Assembly (NCBI RefSeq): GCF_014636635.1
Contig: NZ_BMEO01000003.1
Coordinates: forward strand, 248,001-312,000
DNA: 64,000 nucleotides
Direction of reading: 5' to 3'
Source: Marinicella pacifica
Lineage (GTDB): Bacteria > Pseudomonadota > Gammaproteobacteria > Xanthomonadales > Marinicellaceae
The notes beneath the pieces were generated by a model. It saw only the letters and a list, made by a program, of their open reading frames with translations. It was not told the origin of the DNA and searched no databases. This document shows positions 48,929-57,459 of the stretch, piece after piece. The position numbers were made by a program, and so were the translations under genes. The first letter of the stretch is position 1. Each line of letters starts with the position of its first letter.

Positions 48929-49237
48929 ATGAAAGAATCCATAACCCGTTCAGAACTGATTGAAATCCTGGCTGATAAGTTTGCCCAAAGCGAACTGTCT
49001 AAATCTGATGTAAGCCTTTCGGTAAAAGAGCTTATTCAATATATGAGCACGTCCATTTCTGAAGGTCGTCGCATTGAAATACGCGGTTTTGGCAGTTTTA
49101 CCCTGCGTGAGCGAAAACCCCGCATGGGTCGCAATCCAAAAACCGGTGAGCCGGTACCACTGGGTGCTAAATACGCACCCCACTTCAAACCCGGTAAAGA
49201 CCTCAAAGAGCGGGTTAAAACCCAGGTGGGTCAATAA
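48929..49237 (+). CDS. ihfB: Integration host factor subunit beta
   Basis: IhfB pairs with IhfA to bend DNA. The 102-residue protein has [14 protein letters not shown] at its start, [20 protein letters not shown] and [21 protein letters not shown], the DNA-bending arm with intercalating Pro. The ATG at 48929 gives the family N-terminus; there is no ribosome site upstream. The rpsA-ihfB order is conserved in gammaproteobacteria. Confidence 0.94.
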   Translation: MKESITRSELIEILADKFAQSELSKSDVSLSVKELIQYMSTSISEGRRIEIRGFGSFTLRERKPRMGRNPKTGEPVPLGAKYAPHFKPGKDLKERVKTQVGQ

Positions 49238-49255
49238 GCCTGTCAGAACAGGTTT
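49236..49255. terminator. Weak bidirectional hairpin between ihfB and the receiver gene
   Basis: AAGCCTGT pairs with ACAGGTTT around a CAGA loop (one G-U pair), overlapping both stop codons. The T tracts are short, so terminator strength is doubtful. Confidence 0.35.
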
Positions 49256-49959
49256 GTAGGAGGGGGTTGCTTTAAAATTCGGGCCGCCGCCTTTTTAAAT
49301 TTCATTAAGCAAACCTCAGATCTATCGAAACGTTCATCAGCCAGCTGCCGGCGATAATTTTCTAAAACCTCAGTCATTCCTGCGGCCGCACAAACCCGGG
49401 CCGAACCTTGTAAATAATGTAATTGTTTATCCAGTTCCGACCACAACTTATTGTCGTGCAGTTGTTCGATTTTTTGCATTTCCTGCGGTAATTCTTTGAT
49501 AAATAATGTGCGTAACTTTTCTACAATTTCCGTATCTCCGTGGGAAATGGCCAAAGCCTGTTTTTCATCAAACGGATTGTCATATTTTATCTTTTTTGGT
49601 CGTTTTATCGGTGTGTTTTGTATCAATTCTTTTAACACAGACTTATTTAATGGCTTGACCAAAGACCGGGTGAACTGAGGATGGGGTGTGCAATCAAGGG
49701 GTTCCGCTGAAACCGCCACTATAGGGGTTTTATTGTGATTCTGAAGTTGTTTTATGTTTTTCGCCGCCGTGATACCATCCATGGGTTGCATGCGTATGTC
49801 CATCAAAATTAAGTCAAAGTCTTGTTGCCGACATACCGACAGGGCACTGGCACCACTGTCAGCTTCAGTGACATGATGATGCCATTGGGTTAAAATGGTC
49901 TTTAAATAAAGACGATTAATGTGGTTATCATCAACCACCAATATGGCTAAATGTTCCAT
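49243..49959 (-). CDS. Orphan response-regulator receiver plus histidine phosphotransfer (Hpt) protein
   Basis: Residues 4-115 are a receiver domain: acidic pair Asp10-Asp11 in VVDDNHINR, phosphoacceptor Asp54 in ILMDIRMQPMDG, and Lys102 in LVKPL. Residues 130-230 form an Hpt-like four-helix domain with probable phospho-His181 in LHYLQGSARVC. No kinase or DNA-binding domain is present. This pair of domains resembles the C-terminal part of hybrid kinases such as BarA/GacS, here as a free 238-residue protein. It probably relays phosphate for an unlinked kinase. Confidence 0.78.
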   Translation of the reverse strand: MEHLAILVVDDNHINRLYLKTILTQWHHHVTEADSGASALSVCRQQDFDLILMDIRMQPMDGITAAKNIKQLQNHNKTPIVAVSAEPLDCTPHPQFTRSLVKPLNKSVLKELIQNTPIKRPKKIKYDNPFDEKQALAISHGDTEIVEKLRTLFIKELPQEMQKIEQLHDNKLWSELDKQLHYLQGSARVCAAAGMTEVLENYRRQLADERFDRSEVCLMKFKKAAARILKQPPPTNLF

Positions 49960-50025
49960 GGTTACAACTCCCTGTGCTGTCCCGTATGTTGATAAGATTA
50001 CCGATGAAAAGATGAAAAATCAAGC

Positions 50026-51987
50026 ATGTTAATGACCTTCAATTGCTGCACTTCATACATTTTTAGGACTTTCGCCATGCTGGGATTGCTGTTGATTGCG
50101 GTTAATCTGGTGGCTGAAGAACCGCAATACAGGCTCAAGGGTCTGCAGCTTTTGCAGCAACAATCAAGCACCATCCTCGACATCAAACAACTGTATATGG
50201 CACCGGATATACAAATAAATGACATCCGTTACCGCTGTCATCACACGGTTGATGTCTATCCGTTTCACCATTGCCAACAAGCCGACCTGCGCTTTCACTT
50301 GCAACAAAATCAACTGCAGTTATCGGGTCGGGTCGATTATGATGTCCTTAACAATGTGTTAAAAGTCAATGCTGTGGATCAGGACAAAACCATGGTTTTT
50401 AATTATGACAGTGCGCGGCAGCGACAACGGATTGAGCTGACTGATTGGCCCATTAAAAAATGGCTGCCACCCTTATTGACTTCCATCAAAGATAATTTAT
50501 CCGCTCAAGCCAACGGGGTGGTGGCTGTTGATTTGGATGATGGTGCGGTCAAAAGCCTCGAAGGTATTCAATTTTCCGGTTTGGACTATGAGCACAGTGA
50601 TGATTTGATTGCCTTGGGATTGTCAGGACGCATTGATTTTGACTGGCTTAGCCGGCAACAAACGGTGTCAGCCAGGGTGCGAATCAATCAGGGTGAAGCT
50701 TTATTGAAACAGGTCTATGTGAATTTTTCTGAATTTCCATTGGTGTTGGATTTGAAAGTTGACAGCCGTGATTCTGATTATGTGATTCAATGGCAACTGG
50801 ATAATGAAACCGCCTTTGAGGCCACGGGTGAAATGATACTGAGCGAGGATTTTAATATGGGTGATTGGCAGGGCCGCCTCGAGATTACAGACAGTACATT
50901 GTTTAACAAGCACATCACCAACAGTGTCCTGGAAATTTATGGTTTTAACAAAAATCAGGCTGCCGGTGGTTTTGAAGTAAACGCATCCGGACATGGACCA
51001 CGGGTGGCGCACATGACCGCCGATTTTAAAGATTTTTCATTCACCAATCAAAAGCGAAAACTGGCGATAGCCGGTTTGAATGGAAAAGTGGACTGGCAAT
51101 GGCATCAGACCAGTCAACCGTCAAGCCTGTCCTGGCATTCACTGGTTTTATCAGGTTTACCGATTCAGGCAGCGGATTTGAGGTTTAATATCAGTGAGGA
51201 TGATTTGAGTTTATATGGTCGTCATGTGTTGCCTATTTTTGACGGGGCACTGGTGATTCAGCGGTTGACGGTGGATGGTTTTATGGCCGAAGAACCGGCT
51301 GCGGTTAAAATGGATGCTGAAATTGAACCGATTTCTTTGTTACCGATTTCACAGGCTTTAAACTGGCCGCAACTGGCCGGTCAAATCAGTGGACAATTAC
51401 CCGGCATGGTTAAATCCGGTCATGTGATTGCATTTGACGGTACCCTGCATTTATCGGTTTTTGACGGTTCAATTCGTTTTCAGAATTTATCCATGGAGCG
51501 ATTATTCGGCGTGGCGCCTGTGATTGCCGCGGATGTCGATATTAATCTGTTGGATTTAGCCCTGTTAACGCAGACCTATGATTTTGGTTTAATCACCGGT
51601 CGTTTGTCGGGTTTTATTGATCACCTGCGTATTACAAACTGGAAGGTAGATCGAATGGACGCCACCGTTTACAGTGTTAAAACTGAAAACAGTGATCAGA
51701 CCATCAGTCAAAAAGCAATTGAAAATATTTCAGCCATTGGCGGAATTAAAGGGGCCATATCGCGGACTTTTTTACGTTTTTTTGAAGAATTCAAATACAA
51801 GAAAATCAAATTAAGCTGCAAACTCCATAATTCAGTGTGTCAAATTGGTGGTATTGATAACCAGGATGGTCGGTTCACCATTGTCGAAGGCGGTGGCTTG
51901 CCGAAAATAAACATTGTCGGCTACGCCCGGCAAATTGCTTGGGACGTGTTTATCAGCCGCTTACTGAATGCCAGTTATGACTCATAG
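50026..51987 (+). CDS. YdbH/AsmA-like large envelope protein
   Basis: The 653-residue protein has an N-terminal hydrophobic signal region (residues 13-28). A long beta-rich body follows, and the C-terminal segment has FEEFKYKKIKLSCKL and FTIVEGGGLPKINIVGYAR, resembling the YdbH C-terminus. YdbH, with TamB and YhdP, is an AsmA-like protein involved in phospholipid transport between membranes in E. coli. The next gene encodes a YdbL-like protein, supporting the call. An ATG at 50077 with an AGGA site would give a shorter form without a basic n-region. Confidence 0.65.
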   Translation: MLMTFNCCTSYIFRTFAMLGLLLIAVNLVAEEPQYRLKGLQLLQQQSSTILDIKQLYMAPDIQINDIRYRCHHTVDVYPFHHCQQADLRFHLQQNQLQLSGRVDYDVLNNVLKVNAVDQDKTMVFNYDSARQRQRIELTDWPIKKWLPPLLTSIKDNLSAQANGVVAVDLDDGAVKSLEGIQFSGLDYEHSDDLIALGLSGRIDFDWLSRQQTVSARVRINQGEALLKQVYVNFSEFPLVLDLKVDSRDSDYVIQWQLDNETAFEATGEMILSEDFNMGDWQGRLEITDSTLFNKHITNSVLEIYGFNKNQAAGGFEVNASGHGPRVAHMTADFKDFSFTNQKRKLAIAGLNGKVDWQWHQTSQPSSLSWHSLVLSGLPIQAADLRFNISEDDLSLYGRHVLPIFDGALVIQRLTVDGFMAEEPAAVKMDAEIEPISLLPISQALNWPQLAGQISGQLPGMVKSGHVIAFDGTLHLSVFDGSIRFQNLSMERLFGVAPVIAADVDINLLDLALLTQTYDFGLITGRLSGFIDHLRITNWKVDRMDATVYSVKTENSDQTISQKAIENISAIGGIKGAISRTFLRFFEEFKYKKIKLSCKLHNSVCQIGGIDNQDGRFTIVEGGGLPKINIVGYARQIAWDVFISRLLNASYDS

Positions 51988-52073
51988 AACGTTGTTTAAT
52001 TCAGCCCCGGTTAACACCCGTTCTCTATAATTCGTGTTATTATTCTTTTTCCACAATTTTAATGAGGTGCAAC

Positions 52074-52688
52074 ATGAGTATTTTCAGTAAAACAGGCATA
52101 TTATTGGGCAGTTTATTGGTGGCCGCTTGTGTCACCATCAATGTGTATTTTCCGGCGGCCGAAATGGAGTCAGCGGCTGAGAAAATTGTCCGCGATGTGC
52201 TTAAAGAAGAACAAAAAGACACCGACACACAAGATAATCCCCAGGGTCTGATCAGACAATCACCGGATACTTCCTGGCTGGCATCACTTAATCCGTTGAA
52301 TTTACTGATAGGCAGCGCACATGCGCAACCCAAGGCAGATATTACGCTGTCATCCCCGGCCATTGATGCCATCACGGCACGCATGAAACAGCGGGTGAAT
52401 GATTATCTGCGTGATTATTTGAATAAAAATGTGGTGGGTTTTACCAATGACGGGTTGGTGGAAATTGTGAATATCGATCAGTTGGATTTAAAAGAACGAC
52501 AAGCCGTGAAAAAAGTGGTGGCCGATGAAAACCGCGATCGCATCGCCTTGTACCGTGAAATGGCGATTGCCAATGACCATCCAGAATGGGAAGATCAGGT
52601 GCGGCAGGCATTTGTTAAGCAATGGATTGCCCAGGCTGAATCAGGCTGGCTGTATCAGGATAATTCCGGACGCTGGGTGAAAAAATAA
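52074..52688 (+). CDS. YdbL/DUF1318-family lipoprotein
   Basis: The 204-residue protein has lipobox VAAC and then TINVYFPAAEMESAAEKIV, a signature of DUF1318 lipoproteins. The C-terminal half contains conserved ENRDRIALYREMA and ends GWLYQDNSGRWVKK, as in YdbL. GAGGTG at 52064-52069 selects the ATG at 52074. In E. coli, ydbH-ynbE-ydbL form an operon; here no separate ynbE gene lies between. The next gene starts 2 bp later. Confidence 0.75.
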   Translation: MSIFSKTGILLGSLLVAACVTINVYFPAAEMESAAEKIVRDVLKEEQKDTDTQDNPQGLIRQSPDTSWLASLNPLNLLIGSAHAQPKADITLSSPAIDAITARMKQRVNDYLRDYLNKNVVGFTNDGLVEIVNIDQLDLKERQAVKKVVADENRDRIALYREMAIANDHPEWEDQVRQAFVKQWIAQAESGWLYQDNSGRWVKK

Positions 52689-52690
52689 AT

Positions 52691-54016
52691 ATGGCGAGAG
52701 GACGACAGCGGTTGCCCAAAGAACCGATTCAACTGACCATCACCGATTTAAGCCATGACGGACGGGGTATTGCTCGTCACAATGATAAAGTGGTGTTCGT
52801 GCAAAATGCGTTACCGGGAGAAACGGTTGTGGCGCAGTTAAACCGACGCACCCGCCATTTTGATGAGGCCACGGCTCAGTCGGTTGAAAAACCCTCGTCT
52901 GATCGGGTTGAACCTGCTTGTGAATTTTATGACCGTTGTAACGGCTGTACCATGATGCACGTGAGTGATGAAAAGCAGATTGACTTTAAATTCAATACCT
53001 TAAAGTATAACCTTGATAAAATGGCTCACTTGCAACCGCTGCGTTGGTTGCCCCATTTAAGCGACCGTCACTGGCATTACCGCAGACGGGCGCGGTTAAG
53101 TGTCAAATGGGTGGCGGGTAAAGATAAAGTTCTGGTGGGGTTTCGTGAGAAGAACGGTCGTTTTGTGGCCGATATGGATGATTGTCTGGTGCTCGAAAAG
53201 CCTTTGGCTGATCTGATTAAGCCGTTGCAGGCATTGGTTTTGAAAATGTCCATCAGAACCCATATTCCACAAGTTGAATGTGCTTTGGGGGATCAACAGC
53301 CGGCTTTGATCTTACGTCACATGCGACCGCTGTCAGAGGCGGACATGGATTTATTGAAAGATTTTGCAGATACCCATGGTGTTCAATTATTTTTGCAATC
53401 AAAAGGACCGGACACTGTCACAGCCATCGCACCTGAATATGCGCCTTTGATTTTTGAGTTGCCACATCACGCCTTGCGTTACGAATTTTTGCCGAATGAT
53501 TTCATACAAGTCAATCAGGCCATGAATGAACAGATGATAGACCGGGTTTTATCGGTATTGGAATTAAACAATGAATCCAGGGTATTGGATTTATTTTGTG
53601 GTCTGGGTAATTTCACATTACCCATGGCGCGTTATTGTCAACAGGTGACAGGTGTCGAAGGTGATCAGCAACTGGTGGAGCGGGCGCGTCACAACGCCAT
53701 TTTAAATGGCTTAAACCATGTTGCGTTTTACACCGCTGACTTGACTGAAGACCACAGCCAAAGTACCTGGCTTAAACAGGATTTCAGTCATGTTTTAATT
53801 GATCCGCCACGTAGCGGTGCCTGGGATATTTTGCCTTTGATTGCCAAAACAACAGCCAAAACCCTGGTGTATGTTTCCTGTCATCCGGCGAGTTTGGCCA
53901 GAGACAGCGGGCGATTAGTGAATGATTTGGGTTTTACCATGGAATCTGCCGGTGTCATGGACATGTTTCCACACACCTCGCACGTGGAATCCATGGCTGT
54001 TTTTACCCGGAAATAA
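52691..54016 (+). CDS. rlmD: 23S rRNA (uracil-1939-C5)-methyltransferase RlmD
   Basis: RlmD methylates U1939 of 23S rRNA with SAM. The 441-residue protein has an N-terminal TRAM domain (residues 10-65), iron-sulfur cysteines in CEFYDRCNGC, FIQVN, SAM motif DLFCGLGNFTLP, DPPRSGA and catalytic Cys in YVSCHPASLARD. The pattern distinguishes it from RlmC and TrmA. Confidence 0.93.
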   Translation: MARGRQRLPKEPIQLTITDLSHDGRGIARHNDKVVFVQNALPGETVVAQLNRRTRHFDEATAQSVEKPSSDRVEPACEFYDRCNGCTMMHVSDEKQIDFKFNTLKYNLDKMAHLQPLRWLPHLSDRHWHYRRRARLSVKWVAGKDKVLVGFREKNGRFVADMDDCLVLEKPLADLIKPLQALVLKMSIRTHIPQVECALGDQQPALILRHMRPLSEADMDLLKDFADTHGVQLFLQSKGPDTVTAIAPEYAPLIFELPHHALRYEFLPNDFIQVNQAMNEQMIDRVLSVLELNNESRVLDLFCGLGNFTLPMARYCQQVTGVEGDQQLVERARHNAILNGLNHVAFYTADLTEDHSQSTWLKQDFSHVLIDPPRSGAWDILPLIAKTTAKTLVYVSCHPASLARDSGRLVNDLGFTMESAGVMDMFPHTSHVESMAVFTRK

Positions 54017-54018
54017 GT

Positions 54019-54810
54019 ATGAATTTGTTGGCGATATTGATTGCTTTTGGTGTTTTTCACTGGCTGGGTAAGCCGAAAATTTTACAGTCTTTTGGCTGGT
54101 GGTCAGCGATGCTTAATTTTACTCAAAAACAATCATGGCTCAAACCCGACTGGCTGAAAGCCTTTGTTTTACTGATGTTGCCGGTGTTGATGGTGGCTAT
54201 TATTTCACATTTTCTGCAACAGCGGCACGATCATCAGTTGTGGTATTTGATACTCAATTGTGTGGTTTTGTATTATTGTCTCGGCCCCCAACAACTGGAG
54301 ATTGATGCCAAAAAAATGCTGACCGCTGAAGAAAGTGAATCTGATGATATGCAATGGTTGGTGGTTAAACTGACGGATGAAGCCATACGGCGTTGGTTTT
54401 TGATTATCTTCTGGTTTGTTGTGCTGGGTGCAGCGGGGGCTATGTTAAGTCGTTTAACGATACACAGCCAACAGCATAAGAACTTCACAGATGCCGGCTT
54501 GTCAAAAGCACTTTATGCTTTATTGTCTTATCCGGTGATCTGGCTGATGACGCTGTCATTACTGGTGGCCAGTGACTTTGACCGCATATGGCGCCACTGC
54601 AAGCGTTATTTAAAACGTCAGAATTGGTATTGGCAACACCGTTCCCTGCTTTATGAAGCCATGGACTTTGCGGTCGAGAATTGTGAAATTGAGGATTATC
54701 AGTCTGATAATCCGCAAACAGTCCGAAACACCACCTTATCGGTGCTTAAACGCATGTTAATGGTGTGGTTGGTGTTGGTGGCATTTATTGTGATATTTAC
54801 CATAGGATAG
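54019..54810 (+). CDS. AmpE-like inner-membrane protein
   Basis: The 263-residue protein has four or five hydrophobic segments and a cytoplasmic region beginning IDAKKMLTAEES, fitting the AmpE/CobD-like membrane family. AmpE has been proposed to act with AmpD in beta-lactamase regulation, but no ampD is adjacent here. It begins 2 bp after rlmD and ends 4 bp before the DUF4124 gene. Confidence 0.6.
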   Translation: MNLLAILIAFGVFHWLGKPKILQSFGWWSAMLNFTQKQSWLKPDWLKAFVLLMLPVLMVAIISHFLQQRHDHQLWYLILNCVVLYYCLGPQQLEIDAKKMLTAEESESDDMQWLVVKLTDEAIRRWFLIIFWFVVLGAAGAMLSRLTIHSQQHKNFTDAGLSKALYALLSYPVIWLMTLSLLVASDFDRIWRHCKRYLKRQNWYWQHRSLLYEAMDFAVENCEIEDYQSDNPQTVRNTTLSVLKRMLMVWLVLVAFIVIFTIG

Positions 54811-54814
54811 CGAA

Positions 54815-55510
54815 ATGAATTATTTGAATACCCGAATTTTATGTTTAGTCTTATTAATTATTTTTCACGGCGCATTATCTGCCAAATTATACAAATGGGT
54901 GGATGAAGACGGTAAGGTTCATTACAGCGACAAGGTGCCGCCTGAATACAATGATCAGGCCCGTCAGGAATTGAATCAAGCCGGCGTGGTCAAGGATTCA
55001 GTGGACAGGGCACTGACTGAAGAAGAAAAAAAACAAAAAGCCGAAGCGCTGGCGCGGCAAAAACGGGAAGCTGAACAACTGGCAATGTTAAAAAAACAAC
55101 AACAAGCCGAACGCAACAAATTGCTTAAATCTTATAGCAATGCCGATCAGATTACCCGCCTCAAACGTGAACGCATCGAGGCCCTTGAGCGCAACATCGA
55201 ATTGGCTGAAGAAAACCTGATTATACAAAAACGCAATTTAGAAGACCTGCTTAAACGTGCGGCGGACAAAGAACGCAGTGGCGGAATGGTTTCAGAAGCC
55301 TTCACCACTCAAATTGAAAAAAGCCGCGAACAAATTAAAAATCAACAGCAGTTTATCGTCGACAAAACCCATGAAATTAAAGAAACCGAAGATAAATACA
55401 ATGACGAACTGGCCAAATATCTGTATTACAGCGGTCAAACCAAAAGCATAGAGCCGATTGAAAATAATCCACAGACGGATCCGGCTAACACAAATCAAGA
55501 GCCACATTAA
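54815..55510 (+). CDS. Secreted DUF4124 protein with long coiled coil
   Basis: The 231-residue protein has a signal peptide (cleavage likely near residue 22). It continues with a DUF4124 motif KLYKWVDEDGKVHYSDKVPP and a charged coiled coil from about 60 to 205. DUF4124 domains are common in periplasmic proteins of gammaproteobacteria and their function is unclear. It ends before a strong terminator and is the last gene of the YdbH-rlmD run. Confidence 0.78.
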   Translation: MNYLNTRILCLVLLIIFHGALSAKLYKWVDEDGKVHYSDKVPPEYNDQARQELNQAGVVKDSVDRALTEEEKKQKAEALARQKREAEQLAMLKKQQQAERNKLLKSYSNADQITRLKRERIEALERNIELAEENLIIQKRNLEDLLKRAADKERSGGMVSEAFTTQIEKSREQIKNQQQFIVDKTHEIKETEDKYNDELAKYLYYSGQTKSIEPIENNPQTDPANTNQEPH

Positions 55511-55677
55511 GCGTCCGTTAATTAATAACGACCACGGCCGGGTGATTTTTTCACCCGGTTTTCACGTGTTCCATCTAAAATAAAGATTCCCTGAATTCGG
55601 ATAATAAGTGCAATTTCCTGAGAAGGTCGGTTAACTGATATAGTTACTGATTTTTCTCATCAAAAGGAAAATGCAAT
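55511..55677. other. Intergenic region upstream of the transposase remnant
   Basis: After the terminator, the segment 55565-55677 probably carries the left end of the insertion sequence. It contains an imperfect inverted pair, TGCAATTTCC near 55609 and GGAAAATGCA just before the ATG (9 of 10 bases matching). I could not find a matching right end downstream. Confidence 0.4.
55538..55562 (+). terminator. Rho-independent terminator
   Basis: CCGGGTGA (55538-55545) pairs perfectly with TCACCCGG (55551-55558) around a 5-T loop and is followed by TTTT. It lies 27 bases after the DUF4124 stop. Confidence 0.85.
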
Positions 55678-56160
55678 ATGAGCTATAAACAGTTAACCGA
55701 ATTAGAACGATATCAGATTTACAGACTAAAGAAAATGGGTTTTAAGCAAAAGATTATAGCCAAAGAGCTTGGCCGATCACCTTCGACTATTTCTCGTGAG
55801 ATATCCCGCAATACTGGCAAAAAGAATTACCGGCCGAAGCAAGCCCAACGAATGACTGAAAACCGTCGTAAGAACGCCCATAAAGCCATTAAAATAACAG
55901 AGCAAGTTAAACATTGGATTATCACACTTCTATATCATGACTTGAGCCCGGAACAAATCACCATTTATCTTAAAAAGAACAACGGTGTCTCATTGCATCA
56001 TGAAACGATATACCAGCTTATTTATGCTGACAAGAAAGCAGGCGGTACTTTATATAAGCAATTAAGGGTTGCCAGTAAACACACAAGCACAAATACCGTA
56101 AAACCTCGGGCAGACAAGAACGGATATGGCATAGAATCCCCTTTTTTTAAATGTTTATAA
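55678..56160 (+). pseudogene. Truncated IS30-family transposase
   Basis: The 160-residue product has the IS30 N-terminal helix-turn-helix: LTELERYQIYRLKKMG, then KELGRSPSTISREISRNTG. It continues with SPEQITIYLKK and HHETIYQLIYADKKAGG. Full-length IS30 transposases are about 320-380 residues and carry a DDE integrase domain; the frame here leaves the family at about residue 140 and stops, so the catalytic domain is missing. AGGA precedes the ATG. It is an inactive remnant but could still make a DNA-binding peptide. Confidence 0.85.
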
Positions 56161-56290
56161 TCGCATAATCCTAAAAACAATACCACAAAAAACCCGGCCT
56201 GATTGATATTTTGCTTTTAAGAGACTTTAAGCTGTCACTCTTACCACGGCTCAAGTAAAATGTTGTCTTTTTTAAAATATAAGGTCAGAC

Positions 56291-57457
56291 ATGTCCAGAG
56301 AACTCGATAAACTTGATTTATTTGATGTGAATGCCATGCTTAATGATGAACAGCGCATGGTCAAAGAATCCATTGGCCGCTGGGTGGATGAGCGTTTTTT
56401 ACCGCTGGTGGCTGAGCACTTTGAAGCCCACACCTTTCCAATGGAGCTGGTGCCTGAAATGGCGGATTTAGGTTTATTCGGCAGCACTATTCAGGGTTAT
56501 GATTGTGCCGGGCTGGATTACATGTCTTATGGACTCATCTGTCAGGAGCTGGAACGCGGTGACAGCGGTTTACGCAGCTTTGCTTCGGTACAAAGTTCTT
56601 TGTGCATGTTTCCAATTGATGCCTTTGGTTCAGAAGCGCAAAAGCAGCGCTGGCTGCCGCCAATGGCAAAAGGTGAAGTGATCGGTTGTTTCGGTCTCAC
56701 CGAGGCTCATGCGGGCTCGGATCCTGCATCGATGAAAACCCGCGCCAAGAAAGATGGTGATGACTGGATTATCAATGGCTCAAAAATGTGGATTACCAAT
56801 GGTTCCGTGGCGGATATTGCGATTGTCTGGGCGCAAACCGATGACGGTATTCAGGGCTTTATCATTGAAAAGGATATGCCGGGATTTGATACCGAACTAA
56901 TTACCCGCAAAATGTCGTTACGGGCCTCGGTGACATCGGCCTTGTTTTTTGATGATGTACGGGTTCCCGACAGTAACCGCTTACCTAAAGTTAAAGGGCT
57001 CAAAGGTCCTTTGAGCTGCTTATCCAATGCCCGTTTTGGGATTTCCTTTGGTCCCATCGGTGCAGCTCAGGCCTGTTTACAGGAAGTCCTGAATTACACC
57101 GCTGAGCGGGTGTTGTTTGATCGCAGTCTGGATTGTAACCAAATCATTCAGCAAAAACTGGCGGATATGGCCAGACGCATCACCACAGCACAATTACTGG
57201 CTTACCGATTAGGCCAGTTAAAAGACAGCAATCAGATTCAACCGACCCAGATTTCTCTGGCAAAATGGAATAATGTTCGTATGGCACTGGACATTGCCCG
57301 TGAATGCCGGGATATGTTGGGTGGTGCCGGAATCACCACTGAACACGTGGCCATTCGCCATATGCTTAATTTAGAAAGTGTGATTACCTATGAGGGCACT
57401 GAAACCATTCACCAGTTGGTGGTGGGCCGTGAACTGACCGGTAAAAACGCGTTTTAG
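56291..57457 (+). CDS. gcdH: Glutaryl-CoA dehydrogenase
   Basis: GcdH oxidises and decarboxylates glutaryl-CoA to crotonyl-CoA in lysine and tryptophan breakdown. The 388-residue protein closely follows the GCDH pattern: ELERGDSGLRSFASVQSS with the substrate-carboxylate Arg, CFGLTEAHAGSDP, GSKMWITNGSVADI, MLGGAGI and catalytic Glu in TYEGTETIHQ. The next gene begins 2 bp later. An AAGG ribosome site precedes the ATG. Confidence 0.9.
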   Translation: MSRELDKLDLFDVNAMLNDEQRMVKESIGRWVDERFLPLVAEHFEAHTFPMELVPEMADLGLFGSTIQGYDCAGLDYMSYGLICQELERGDSGLRSFASVQSSLCMFPIDAFGSEAQKQRWLPPMAKGEVIGCFGLTEAHAGSDPASMKTRAKKDGDDWIINGSKMWITNGSVADIAIVWAQTDDGIQGFIIEKDMPGFDTELITRKMSLRASVTSALFFDDVRVPDSNRLPKVKGLKGPLSCLSNARFGISFGPIGAAQACLQEVLNYTAERVLFDRSLDCNQIIQQKLADMARRITTAQLLAYRLGQLKDSNQIQPTQISLAKWNNVRMALDIARECRDMLGGAGITTEHVAIRHMLNLESVITYEGTETIHQLVVGRELTGKNAF

Positions 57458-57459
57458 TC

